Position numbers and translations under genes: made by a program. From assembly GCA_045615345.1 (NCBI GenBank), contig JAZLER010000020.1, forward strand, positions 1 to 64,000: 64,000 bases of DNA, in the 5' to 3' direction. Below the pieces are notes generated by a model that saw only the letters and a program-made list of their open reading frames with translations, did no database searches and was not told where the DNA came from. The DNA is from Fumia sp045615345 (GTDB taxonomy: Bacteria; Bacillota; Clostridia; Oscillospirales; Ruminococcaceae). This document shows positions 40,844 to 49,240 of the stretch, in pieces; position 1 is the stretch's first letter; each line of letters begins with the position of its first letter.

Positions 40844-43144
40844 ATGTATACTGCAAATGACTGGATTATGAAAAGACCTGCATCCACCTATTGCCATAGA
40901 TGGCGTGACAGTACACCGATAGGTACAGGTGTTACCGGTGCGATGTTTTATGGTGCCATATCCAAAGAACATATAATTATCAACCGAAACGATTTGTGGT
41001 ATGGGTGCAAAGATGAAAAGGTACCCTCAGTTTCTCATACTCTTAATGAGATGAGAGAGCTTGAAAAACAGGGAGAATATCTCAAGGCAAAGGACATAAT
41101 GTATAATGCACTTATCGAGAACAATTATGATACAGAGCTTGGTGATATGCGAACTCTGGGTGAGGTTCTGATTGACTTTTCTACAGCGGGCGTATATTCG
41201 GATTACAGAAGGGTTATTCATCTTGATACCGCGGAAGCTGAAGTCAGTTGCAAAATTGATGATTTTAAGGTTTTGAGAAAATATCTTGCATTAAGAAAAA
41301 GGGATATAATAGCTGTTCTGATAAACACCGAAGCAGAAACAGATTTTATTGTTACAAGCGGATTTTTCAGAAGTAATGAGGGCGGCAAAGAAGATATCGT
41401 CCGTGAAAATGATAAATTAAATGAAAAATACCGAAACGAAAATGGAGTTTATATTTATTCCTCCAAAAATGAGGGGAAATATTTCGGTATTGCTTGTCGC
41501 ATTATTACCGATGGCGAACTTGAAAACTGCACTCACGTTAAAAACAGTAAAAAATCCTTAGTGCTTATTAAGGCTTTTTCGAAAGAAGAAAATCGCGATG
41601 AAGCGGAAGATAAGGCAGTAAAAGCTTTGCTCGATTGCCCCGAAAACTATGACGAGCTTTACAAGGAAAACTTACCATTTTATCAGAAACTTTTTAACAC
41701 TGCGAATGTTAAACTTTATAACGGAGAAATTCATTCTAATGAAGAATTGATTTCTACTGCAAAGGACAAGAGTGTAACTCCCGAATTAATGGAAAGGCTC
41801 TGGCGTTTTGGCAGATATCTTTTCATAAGCGGTACAAGGGAAAATGCTCTTCCTTTTGCTCTTTACGGACTATGGGTAGGTGGGTATAACTGTGAGTTTA
41901 CCCATAATGTTGCCAACGAAAATGCACAGAGTATTTACTGGCATACCGAACTGGGTGGACTTTCTGTTTTGAACGAAGCACTGATTGATTATTATGTAAA
42001 TAAAATGGACACTTTCCGTGAAAATGCCCGTAACCTTTATAATTGCCGTGGTATATTTGTCGGTACTTACACAACACCTGAAAATTCTGCGGTTGCGTGG
42101 TATCTTCCTGTTATTCTGCATTTCCTCGGAGCAGCAGGCTGGATATCCCAACATTTTTACAACTACTACCTGCATACTAAAAATGAGAAAGTTTTCGAAG
42201 AAAAAATTCTTCCTTTTATGCTCGAAACAGCAGAGTTTTATGAGGATTATTACTATACTGACGAGGACGGAAAACTGGTTCTTTATCCTGCGGTTTCTCC
42301 TGAAAATTCCCCCAATGAATATTGGGACAGAACTCAGGGATTTAGTATGGTTGTTGCGAAAAATCCTACAATCGAAATTGCAATTTTAAAAGAATTACTT
42401 ACAAATCTTATTGAGGTTTCAAAAGTAAGAAAAGAACTTTCGGAAAAAGCTGAACGTTGGCGGAAAATGCTTGATATTATTCCTTCATACAGGATAAACG
42501 ACGATGGCGCGATAGCGGAATGGATACCAAAAGTGCATAGTGATGCTTATGACCATCGCCACTTTTCGCATCTTTATCCCGTTTTCCCGGGAAGAGAAGT
42601 CAACGATGTTCAATGCGGTCATCTGTTGCCATACTTCAAATGTGCGACTGATTTGCGTGATATCAGGTCTTGTTGCGGTTGGTCGCTTCCCAATATGTCT
42701 GCTTTATATTCGCGTTTTTGCGATGATAAAAAATCACTTTATTGCATAAATGCTTTCGCAAAATCGTGTCTCCTTGATAATTTTTTCACTACAGGACATG
42801 ATTATAGGGATATGGGAATAGCAGGTTTTGGATATTCAGATGAATTCCATTCTTCGGTTCAGCTTGATGCGCTGATGGGCTCTGTAAATGCAGTGCAGGA
42901 AATGCTTATCTACACTTCAAAAGATTTTGTGAAGATTTTACCCGCCTGCCCTGAGGAATTTAATGAGGGTGAAATGAAGCTTTATTTCTTTGACGGCGTT
43001 GCCGATATAAAATGGAACCTTAATAAAAAGAAGTGCCACGGAACACTTACAGCTTCGAGAGATACTTCATTTAAACTTAAATTACCTTTTGAAGGGAAAA
43101 TTTATGAAGTTTCGCTTAAATCAGGGGAAGAATATACTTTTTAA
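40844..43144 (+). CDS. GH95-like glycoside hydrolase (alpha-L-fucosidase/galactosidase family)
   Basis: 766 aa, cytoplasmic by sequence. N-terminal GH95 motif TPIGTGVTGAMFYGAISKEHIIINRNDLWYG (segments at about 25-55), the catalytic-base region HNVANENAQSIYW (around residue 353; Asn pair), SPENSPNEYW (around 485; catalytic Glu region) and HFSHLYPVFPGREV (around 573; His/Asp region). C-terminal beta-domain to the end. ATG behind GGAGGAATAGAG, overlapping the fliB-like operon. Natural substrate could be fucosylated or galactosylated oligosaccharides. Confidence 0.85.
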   Translation: MYTANDWIMKRPASTYCHRWRDSTPIGTGVTGAMFYGAISKEHIIINRNDLWYGCKDEKVPSVSHTLNEMRELEKQGEYLKAKDIMYNALIENNYDTELGDMRTLGEVLIDFSTAGVYSDYRRVIHLDTAEAEVSCKIDDFKVLRKYLALRKRDIIAVLINTEAETDFIVTSGFFRSNEGGKEDIVRENDKLNEKYRNENGVYIYSSKNEGKYFGIACRIITDGELENCTHVKNSKKSLVLIKAFSKEENRDEAEDKAVKALLDCPENYDELYKENLPFYQKLFNTANVKLYNGEIHSNEELISTAKDKSVTPELMERLWRFGRYLFISGTRENALPFALYGLWVGGYNCEFTHNVANENAQSIYWHTELGGLSVLNEALIDYYVNKMDTFRENARNLYNCRGIFVGTYTTPENSAVAWYLPVILHFLGAAGWISQHFYNYYLHTKNEKVFEEKILPFMLETAEFYEDYYYTDEDGKLVLYPAVSPENSPNEYWDRTQGFSMVVAKNPTIEIAILKELLTNLIEVSKVRKELSEKAERWRKMLDIIPSYRINDDGAIAEWIPKVHSDAYDHRHFSHLYPVFPGREVNDVQCGHLLPYFKCATDLRDIRSCCGWSLPNMSALYSRFCDDKKSLYCINAFAKSCLLDNFFTTGHDYRDMGIAGFGYSDEFHSSVQLDALMGSVNAVQEMLIYTSKDFVKILPACPEEFNEGEMKLYFFDGVADIKWNLNKKKCHGTLTASRDTSFKLKLPFEGKIYEVSLKSGEEYTF

Positions 43145-43151
43145 AAAGGAA

Positions 43152-43256
43152 GAGTCCTGCGATAAAACCAAATCAGAAATTTCAGAAATCGCAAGGGCAT
43201 TTTCCTCCGAAATCGAGTATTCGGAAGAAAATATAAAAAGCCTGATGGAGGTTTAA
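43152..43256 (+). pseudogene. 3' fragment of a second fliB-like gene
   Basis: Translates ..DKTKSEISEIARAFSSEIEYSEENIKSLMEV then stop, near-identical to the C-terminus of the 40.0-kb FliB-like protein (EIARAFSSEIEYSESNLKTFMEE). No start or N-terminal part remains. Confidence 0.85.
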
Positions 43257-43258
43257 GG

Positions 43259-43354
43259 ATGTCAGTTCTTGAAAAGAATTTTTCCTTTGCAAACGAAACC
43301 CTTGATTTTGAAAAATCTGTTGTGAAAAATAAAATTTTAATTCAACATATGTAA
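43259..43354 (+). pseudogene. 31-codon ORF between fossil fragments, unrecognised
   Basis: Begins MSVLEKNFSFANETLD and stops after IQHM. Start lies just after GGAGGTTTAAGG of the fliB fragment. It could be the N-terminus of a third, lost gene of the duplicated unit or a small real gene. Confidence 0.4.
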
Positions 43355-43370
43355 TCTACGGAGGAAATAT

Positions 43371-43473
43371 ATGTATACTGCAAATGACTGGATTATGAAA
43401 AGACCTTCATCCTCTTGGAATTGCCTCGGTAAAGGTACATACTTCGGCACTTATTTCAGTTGCAAAGCTAAGT
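43371..43473 (+). pseudogene. 5' fragment of a second GH95-like gene
   Basis: ATG behind GGAGGAAAT; reads MYTANDWIMKRPSSSWNCL, the first 12 residues matching the GH95-like protein exactly (MYTANDWIMKRP), after which it runs into sequence belonging to the 3' end of the convergent kinase gene. Confidence 0.85.
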
Positions 43474-44255
43474 GATTTTTCGATGTCTTTTGTTTTGTGA
43501 TAATTTAAAAGGAATGATGCTCCAAAGCTGTCACCCGCACCGACTGTTGATAAAACTTTTACTTTCCTGGCGTCACATTCATAGCTCTTTTGATTTATGG
43601 TGTTATAACAGAAAGCCCCCTTATCACCTCTGGTTACGATTATGAGTCTTAGGTTTTTGAAGGCTTTTGCAAACTCAATTGCCGAATTATTTACATCCAT
43701 CGTTTGTTTTAAAACTGTTTTTGATACAATCGGGAGTTCTTCTTCGCTTATTTTTAAAATCGTAGCATTTGAAAGACAAAAAATGATACTTTCTTCCCCA
43801 TAAAAAGGAGCTCTTATATTCACATCCACAAAAATTTCTTCAAAAGAAAAATCTTTTAAAATTTTTTTAAGAACATTTTTGTTGTTTTCACTTCGCAAAG
43901 CCATAGTCCCGAAGGCAAGTGCATCGAATTTTGATTTGATTTCTGGAATTTTTATATAGTCATAGGCAACGTTTTCGGAAATTTTATATTGTGGGACACC
44001 TTTTTCATCGAATGTAACGAAACAAGTTCCTGTAGGCTTGTTGGATATAACTGATATAAAATCTTTCTTTATCATAAGGCTTTCAATTTCATTAAGAGTG
44101 TCTTCTGAAAGCTTATCATCACCTACGGCGGAAGCAATATATCCTTCTCCGCCAAGCAGTGAAATAAATGCTGCAAAATTCAAAGGTGCTCCACCTATGT
44201 GCTTTTTATCTTCAAATATGTCCCAGAGTATTTCTCCAAAAGATAGTACTTTCAT
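43407..44255 (-). CDS. PfkB-family carbohydrate kinase (fructokinase-like)
   Basis: 282-aa ribokinase/PfkB kinase. Start at the ATG at 44255 (MKVLSFGEILWDIF), which overlaps the upstream stop in an ATGA. GGAPLNFAAFISLLGG N-terminal sugar-binding motif, DVNIRAPFY, and the PfkB C-terminal signature STVGAGDSFGASFL (catalytic Asp). The fructokinase-like start motif GE(I/L)LWD suggests a ketohexose or similar substrate. Its 3' end (AIPRG-stop) abuts the fossil GH95 fragment, so a few C-terminal residues may have been lost in the rearrangement. Confidence 0.88.
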   Translation of the reverse strand: MKVLSFGEILWDIFEDKKHIGGAPLNFAAFISLLGGEGYIASAVGDDKLSEDTLNEIESLMIKKDFISVISNKPTGTCFVTFDEKGVPQYKISENVAYDYIKIPEIKSKFDALAFGTMALRSENNKNVLKKILKDFSFEEIFVDVNIRAPFYGEESIIFCLSNATILKISEEELPIVSKTVLKQTMDVNNSAIEFAKAFKNLRLIIVTRGDKGAFCYNTINQKSYECDARKVKVLSTVGAGDSFGASFLLNYHKTKDIEKSLSFATEISAEVCTFTEAIPRG

Positions 44256-45643
44256 ATTGTCATACCATATATTTTTATATCTGCAATGCTGCATTCTTTT
44301 CTGGAGGCAGCAGCAGAAATAAAATTGAAGGCTCTGGATCTGTCTCCTTTGAAATGAGCATTGTTAAATGTCTGCAGATATAAATTATCTACATAAATTT
44401 CGAATAAACCATTGTTGTGTAAAATTTTCACAGAATAGGTTTTACCACTTGCAAGATAGTACGGTGCTGTACTGCCAAAACCTACTGTATCGTCTGTGAA
44501 AACAATTTCTTTGTTTTTCACATATGAAATTTCAAATTTTCCATAGGTGTCAAAAAGTAAAGCAGTACCCGTATTTTCATCCTCGCCTAAGTAAATTCCG
44601 CCTTTTGAATATTCAGTAAAGGTGTTTTTTGAAAGAGTAAGATTAAACTCAATAATGCACTTATCGGGGATATCAATTTTCTCTGACAATTCACATTTTG
44701 TGTCGTCATCAAAAACACTTATATTTTCAGCTTTTGCAAAAAGATTTTCTTTTTCTTTTAAAAGTCCTCCATATAATTTATCGTTATTTTCCCACCATGC
44801 AAGAAAAAGTTTGTCATTTTCTTTTTTCAGTTTTTTAATAGGTGGCAGATAAACATCACCGTTTTCATAAGAATATCCGTCGTATGAGTAGTTGTGAGCA
44901 AGATATTCACCATTATATTCAAAAACCCTTTCCCACATATTTACCCAACGTTTACTTGTGCCGTTAATGCGATAATTCGGAAGAGAAGGTCGGAACGGAC
45001 CTTCGGGGTTTTCGCTTTCGTAAATATAAACTCCGTACCCATTTGTTCCGAGATGGCCGAACCCTCCGCAGAAAATATAAAATTTCCCATTAATAAAAAG
45101 TGCATCAGCCAGTTCAAACCCACCTAAAGCGTTATTATATTCAGGAAAAGGGGAGTAGTCTATATTTGATGGGTGTAAATTCCAGCGTTCTCCGTCATCA
45201 GAAACTAAAAATCCGTATTGTCCGGTGGCGTAGCCGTAATATTTGTTGTCTTTTTTTACAACATTCATACAGTCAAGACGGGTCTGTGCATTCAAAACCT
45301 CAGGGGATTCTATATCAAGGTGGGACATATATTCCCAGTTTAAAAGGTCATAAGATTTCCAGAATTTCAAAACTGACTGTTTTCCGTCTTTGTTAAAACT
45401 ACCGCTGTTCATATAAAAGGCATCCTCACCGCGATATACCTTCATAGCCCATATAAAGCAGGGAAAATCCTCAACAACACATTCGCGGTCTTCAAAGTGA
45501 ACACCGTCTTCTGAGGTGGCAAGATGAATGTTATTGAATTTGTCGGAGTTTTCTTTGTGGTACATACTAAAAAGATAAAAAATGCCGTTATTATAAATCA
45601 TACAACCATCTTTTATCTGACCTTTATCTGCCTTGAACAACAT
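44252..45643 (-). CDS. GH43/GH32-like beta-propeller glycosidase
   Basis: 463 aa. Five-bladed propeller repeats with KDGCMIYNNGIFYLFSMYHK at the start (likely catalytic base Asp12), TSEDGVHFED, KFWKSYDLLNWEYM and GGFELADALFINGKFYIFCGG (acidic catalytic region) over residues 1-300, then a C-terminal beta-sandwich (about 320-463) with LLHNNG/EIYVDNLYLQTF pattern typical of GH32/GH43 appended domains. No signal peptide. Coupled by ATGA to the kinase, so hydrolysis and phosphorylation may be consecutive steps. Confidence 0.75.
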   Translation of the reverse strand: MLFKADKGQIKDGCMIYNNGIFYLFSMYHKENSDKFNNIHLATSEDGVHFEDRECVVEDFPCFIWAMKVYRGEDAFYMNSGSFNKDGKQSVLKFWKSYDLLNWEYMSHLDIESPEVLNAQTRLDCMNVVKKDNKYYGYATGQYGFLVSDDGERWNLHPSNIDYSPFPEYNNALGGFELADALFINGKFYIFCGGFGHLGTNGYGVYIYESENPEGPFRPSLPNYRINGTSKRWVNMWERVFEYNGEYLAHNYSYDGYSYENGDVYLPPIKKLKKENDKLFLAWWENNDKLYGGLLKEKENLFAKAENISVFDDDTKCELSEKIDIPDKCIIEFNLTLSKNTFTEYSKGGIYLGEDENTGTALLFDTYGKFEISYVKNKEIVFTDDTVGFGSTAPYYLASGKTYSVKILHNNGLFEIYVDNLYLQTFNNAHFKGDRSRAFNFISAAASRKECSIADIKIYGMTI

Positions 45644-45651
45644 ATAATCAC

Positions 45652-46206
45652 CTACTCTAAATTCGCATGATATTTCCAGAGAGAAGAAATATCTATATTT
45701 TTACAGTCTACAATCATTTTAGCAATAATGTCACCATATATCAATAAAAACTGTTCAAACAAACTTGTCATAATCTGCGATGATTTAATTTCGTCTGGAC
45801 AGTTCATTTTGGTATTGGTGGGAACTCGTACCATATAATCCGCGGTTTGTGCCAGAGTGCTTTCACGGCTTGAACCTATCATTATGACTTTGGCACCTAA
45901 AAGCTTTGCCTTTTTTGCAATTTCTTTAGGGAAAATTGATTCGCCACTTCCTGAAGCCGCAATTAAAAGATCCCCTTTTTTTATTGCAGGTTCCGTTATT
46001 TCTCCGACTATATGGGTGTCAATGCCTAAATGCGCCAATCTTTTTGCAACAGCTTTGAGCGAAAGCAAAACTCTGCCAACACCTACAAAAAACACTTTGT
46101 CGGCTTTTAATATTTCTTCTATAAGTAATTTTGTGCTTTCTTCGTCTACTGCCAGAAGGATTTCGTTAAGCTCGTTAAGTACAGTATCTACGGTTTTTTT
46201 ATACAT
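45652..46206 (-). CDS. SIS-domain sugar phosphate isomerase (6-phospho-3-hexuloisomerase-like)
   Basis: 184-aa single-SIS protein. VFFVGVGRVLLSLKAVAKRLAHLG and AASGSGESIFPKEIAKKAKLLGAKVIMIGSSRESTLAQTADYMVRVP are the HxlB-type phosphosugar site. Starts within the 3' end of the epimerase gene (8-bp overlap) behind GAAGGAGAACG. With the epimerase-like neighbour it could carry a phosphorylated ketohexose into central metabolism. Confidence 0.85.
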   Translation of the reverse strand: MYKKTVDTVLNELNEILLAVDEESTKLLIEEILKADKVFFVGVGRVLLSLKAVAKRLAHLGIDTHIVGEITEPAIKKGDLLIAASGSGESIFPKEIAKKAKLLGAKVIMIGSSRESTLAQTADYMVRVPTNTKMNCPDEIKSSQIMTSLFEQFLLIYGDIIAKMIVDCKNIDISSLWKYHANLE

Positions 46207-46876
46207 TTTCGTTCTCCTTCAAAATACTTTTCAGTTTTTTATAATTTTCTTCAATTGAGTTATCCCGTGAGAAAATTCCCTTTGTTCCGCTTACGAAAAT
46301 GTCAACACCACATTTTAAAAGGGATTTTGTTTCTTCAAATCCTACTCTGCCGTCTGCTTCTATTTCAATTGAAGGGTTGTATTCTCTGATTTTTAAAATC
46401 TTTTCTTCGCTACAGGGATAAACCTGCTGCCCCGAAAGATGTGCATAGCCTGCATCTATTCTCATTATAAGAGCAAAATCGCATAATGGCAGAAGATATT
46501 TTAAGGATTCGATTGTAGTTTCAGGACTTATTGCAATACCTACTTTTATTCCTGCGGCTTTTATTTTCCTGATAAGTACCGCGGGTCTTGGTTCATACTC
46601 GGTATGAAAGCAAATTCTTTCAACCTTGCATTCTGCAAGCATATCAATAAAAGGTGCATTATTTACCGACATAAGATGCACGTCAAAAATTAAATTGCTG
46701 TTTTCTTTAAGAGCTTTAACCGTGTTGATTCCAAGTGGCATATCGGGGCTGAAAATCCCATCTATTATGTCCACATGGAGCATTTCAATACCTAAGCTTT
46801 CAAGTGTTTTAACTTCTTGTCTGATGTTCAGCAAATCCATACATATAAGGGAAGGCGCAATATATTTTTTGTTCAT
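46199..46876 (-). CDS. Ribulose-/allulose-phosphate 3-epimerase-like protein
   Basis: 225-aa Rpe-family TIM barrel. APSLICMDLLN start, HVDIIDGIFSPDMPLG (metal His/Asp; usual VMDGHFVPN changed), FDVHLMSVNNAPFID, and IEADGRVGFEETKSLLKCGVDIFVSGTKGIF phosphate-binding end. Differences at the metal loop and the SIS/PfkB context favour a hexulose-phosphate epimerase (AlsE-like) over housekeeping Rpe. First gene of a four-gene minus-strand operon; ATG behind GCGAGGTGATACG. Confidence 0.8.
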   Translation of the reverse strand: MNKKYIAPSLICMDLLNIRQEVKTLESLGIEMLHVDIIDGIFSPDMPLGINTVKALKENSNLIFDVHLMSVNNAPFIDMLAECKVERICFHTEYEPRPAVLIRKIKAAGIKVGIAISPETTIESLKYLLPLCDFALIMRIDAGYAHLSGQQVYPCSEEKILKIREYNPSIEIEADGRVGFEETKSLLKCGVDIFVSGTKGIFSRDNSIEENYKKLKSILKENENV

Positions 46877-46970
46877 CGTATCACCTCGCTTTCATTTTAT
46901 CAAAACTCATTAAAAAAGCTATTGCAAAAATAAATTATAATATTGTATTTTTACATATTTTTTAAAAAGA

Positions 46971-46999
46971 TTGCGTTTTAAAGGAAAAAATATTACAAT
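46971..46999 (+). promoter_or_regulatory. Promoter of the divergent AraC regulator at 47 kb
   Basis: TTGCGT (46971-46976), 17-bp spacer, TACAAT (46994-46999). Confidence 0.6.
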
Positions 47000-47025
47000 A
47001 AAATTACAGAAAGCAGGTGACTGAT

Positions 47026-47820
47026 ATGTATGCATCACGCCATAAAACTTCCCATTGGATAAAGAAAAATTCTCTTGATGTATCTGTGAAAAATATTTCA
47101 GGAGTGGTAAGGGCACACTGGCACGAATTTTATGAAATTGAACTGATTCTTGAGGGGGTGGGAGTTTATAATATAGACGGAATAGATTACGAGATAAAAA
47201 AAGGAGCTCTTTTTGCTATGAGCCCCAGTAGTTTTCATTTTATAGACTTTAAAAAAGATACCAGACTTATAAATTTTATGTTTACACTTGATGGATGCGA
47301 ATCGGACTTTCTCTGCAATATTTTCAGGGAATCACCTCATATTACCCTTAATCTCACGGACAATGATATACGCTTTGTGGAAACTATCGCCGAGGAAATG
47401 TTATCAACTGAAAATAAAAAGCACCAGAATGCTCTTTTAAACAGTGTACTTGGAAAGATTCAAAATCTTGGGATTAACTCCACTTTGTCCTTTTCTGATA
47501 ACCAGATGCAACAAGCCGTTTTGTATATACAGAATAATTTCAGGGAAAATATTCCCCTTAACAAAGCAGCAAAGATTGCTAATTATTCATCCAATTATTT
47601 CGGTAATAAATTTAAATTGTACACAGGGGTAACCTTCAAACAGTACATACTGGATTTGCGTTTTTCACTTGCAGAAAAACTTTTAAAGCATTCTGATATG
47701 TCAGTGGTTGAGATAAGCGCTGAATGTGGTTTTAATGATTTTTCAAATTTTATGGTTTACTTTAAAAACAAACATAAAATGACTCCGGGTGAATACAGAA
47801 AAATAAATAGACTTTTTTAG
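47026..47820 (+). CDS. AraC-family transcriptional regulator
   Basis: 264-aa regulator. Cupin-like N-terminal sensor domain (HWHEFYEIELILEGVGVYNID; KKGALFAMSPSSFHFIDF) and a C-terminal AraC HTH pair (AAKIANYSSNYFGNKFKLYTGVTFKQYI; ISAECGFNDFSNFMVYFKNKHKMTPGEYRK). ATG at 47026 behind GCAGGTGAC; the GTG at 47017 is within that ribosome site. Diverges from the epimerase-SIS-GH-kinase operon, its likely target. Confidence 0.9.
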   Translation: MYASRHKTSHWIKKNSLDVSVKNISGVVRAHWHEFYEIELILEGVGVYNIDGIDYEIKKGALFAMSPSSFHFIDFKKDTRLINFMFTLDGCESDFLCNIFRESPHITLNLTDNDIRFVETIAEEMLSTENKKHQNALLNSVLGKIQNLGINSTLSFSDNQMQQAVLYIQNNFRENIPLNKAAKIANYSSNYFGNKFKLYTGVTFKQYILDLRFSLAEKLLKHSDMSVVEISAECGFNDFSNFMVYFKNKHKMTPGEYRKINRLF

Positions 47821-47831
47821 TATAAAAAGAC

Positions 47832-47859
47832 TTGATTTTTTGGTTTAATATGGTATAAT
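47832..47859 (+). promoter_or_regulatory. Promoter of the hydrogenase-maturation operon
   Basis: TTGATT (47832-47837), 16-bp spacer, TATAAT (47854-47859); predicted transcript start at about 47866, right at the leader's first stem. Confidence 0.75.
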
Positions 47860-47865
47860 ATAAAT

Positions 47866-48017
47866 GCGGACAGGTGGATTTATTCATTTGTCGGCAGAAA
47901 ATACGATTTCAATCTGATTGTCTGGAGTTGTCCGGGCAAGAGGTGAGGTGTCATTTTATATGGCTATAACTCTCTTTTGTCACGGGCAGAAGAGAGTTTT
48001 TTATTTGAGGTGACAAA
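47866..48017 (+). promoter_or_regulatory. Structured attenuator-like leader of the hyd operon
   Basis: About 150 nt. CGGACA (47867-47872) pairs with TGTCCG (47929-47934) closing a folded domain that begins at the 5' end of the transcript, followed by GGCAAGAGGTG. A terminator then forms from AACTCTCTT (47968-47976) and AAGAGAGTT (47990-47998) with a T tail, only 15 bp before the first gene. In its loop, TTTTGTCAC (47975-47983) is the exact complement of GTGACAAAA (48010-48018) around the first gene's start. This is the architecture of a riboswitch or peptide-coupled attenuator; I could not match it to a known class. Confidence 0.6.
47960..48013 (+). CDS. Possible 17-residue leader peptide
   Basis: ATG behind AAGAGGTGAGGTG encodes MAITLFCHGQKRVFYLR, spanning the whole terminator hairpin and ending 4 nt before the start of the next gene. 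Ribosome passage would melt the hairpin. May also be chance. Confidence 0.35.
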   Translation: MAITLFCHGQKRVFYLR

Positions 48018-48263
48018 ATGGAAAAAAGACTTGGTGTTGTAGGAATAGTGGTTGAGGACAACAGCGTTGTTAACGAAATCAATAACCTTTTGCATCAATA
48101 CAGCGATATTATAGCGGGACGAATGGGACTTCCTTATAAGGAAAGAGGAGTTTCGGTGATTTCGATTATCGTTGACGGTAATATGGACATGATAAGTGCG
48201 ATGACAGGCAAACTCGGTAAAATTAAAGGTGTTTCGGTCAAATCTGCTATCGCGAAGGGATAG
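48018..48263 (+). CDS. TM1266-type iron-only hydrogenase system regulator
   Basis: 81-aa ACT-like/ferredoxin-like-fold protein (VVGIVVEDNSVVNEINNLLHQYSDIIAGRMGLPY, GVSVISIIVDGNMDMISAMTGKLGKIKGVSVKSAI), the family that regularly accompanies HydE/HydG/HydF. Role presumed regulatory. ATG behind GAGGTGAC; hydE begins 4 bp after its stop. Confidence 0.9.
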   Translation: MEKRLGVVGIVVEDNSVVNEINNLLHQYSDIIAGRMGLPYKERGVSVISIIVDGNMDMISAMTGKLGKIKGVSVKSAIAKG

Positions 48264-48266
48264 AAT

Positions 48267-49226
48267 ATGGAAAAGCTTTCAAAAAAAGATATAATATCCT
48301 TGCTCGAACTACAAAATGCCGATGAACTTTTTTACCTTGCCGATGAGGTCAGAAAACAATATTGCGGCGATACGGTACATATAAGAGCGATTTTAGAGTT
48401 TTCGAACTACTGCAGATGTAACTGTGCTTACTGTGGGCTTTTTGCAGGGAATAAGGAGCTTAAAAGGTACAGAATGCTCCCTGACGAAATCGTTAAAACC
48501 GCTATTGAAACCGATAAGGCAGGGTACAAAACCATAGTTTTGCAAAGCGGCGAGGACCTTTGGTATACCAAGGAGATGATTGGGGACATCGTCAGGAAGA
48601 TAAAGGAAAAAACTTCTCTTAAAATTACTTTGAGTGTCGGGGAACGACCCATTGACCACTACGAGTACTGGAAAGAATGCGGTGCTGACCGTTATCTCAT
48701 AAAACACGAAACAGCGGACAAACTTCTTTATAACAAATACCATTCTTCAAGTTTTGAAAACCGTCTTGAATGTCAGAAAAACCTCTATGACTTAGGGTAT
48801 GAGCTTGGCAGTGGGTTTATGGTGGGCTTACCGGGGCAGACTGCCGAAACTCTTGCCGAGGACATTCTCCACCTTCAGGATTTAAAGGTGAAAATGGCAG
48901 GGATAGGACCTTACATCTGCCACGATAAGACAGCGTTAAAAGGCAACCCCGATGGCGATGCGTTTATGACTTTAAAAGCACTTGCGGTGGCACGAATTGT
49001 CTTAAAAGATGTTAATTTGCCGTCAACTACGGCGCTCAACATAAAAGGCGGACTGAAAGATGCCTTAAACTGTGGCGCAAATGTAATTATGCAAAAAGTA
49101 ACTCCCGATAATTTAAGGGATTTATATGATATATACCCCGGGCGCGAAAGTCGTGCTGTGGATTTTAAAATACAGCTTGATGACTTAAAAGAAAATCTTA
49201 AAAAAATTGGTCGCACGGGACTTTAG
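48267..49226 (+). CDS. hydE: [FeFe]-hydrogenase maturase, radical SAM protein HydE
   Basis: 319-aa radical SAM enzyme of H-cluster assembly. The CX3CX2C iron-sulfur motif is C49, C53, C56 (NYCRCNCAYCG). Followed by the GYKTIVLQSGED strand, the SLKITLSVGER region (GE motif) and the C-terminal barrel with GIGPYICHDKTALKG. Family length ~350. The FeFe hydrogenase itself is not in the window. Confidence 0.95.
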   Translation: MEKLSKKDIISLLELQNADELFYLADEVRKQYCGDTVHIRAILEFSNYCRCNCAYCGLFAGNKELKRYRMLPDEIVKTAIETDKAGYKTIVLQSGEDLWYTKEMIGDIVRKIKEKTSLKITLSVGERPIDHYEYWKECGADRYLIKHETADKLLYNKYHSSSFENRLECQKNLYDLGYELGSGFMVGLPGQTAETLAEDILHLQDLKVKMAGIGPYICHDKTALKGNPDGDAFMTLKALAVARIVLKDVNLPSTTALNIKGGLKDALNCGANVIMQKVTPDNLRDLYDIYPGRESRAVDFKIQLDDLKENLKKIGRTGL

Positions 49227-49240
49227 AAAGGAAGATTAAA

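Noticed and set aside
47866..47960. Known riboswitch class (NiCo, Moco, ZTP, SAM) for the hyd leader
   Set aside because: Some GG-rich and CCGGGCA-like strings are suggestive, but the conserved cores I know are not all present, so I leave the class open.
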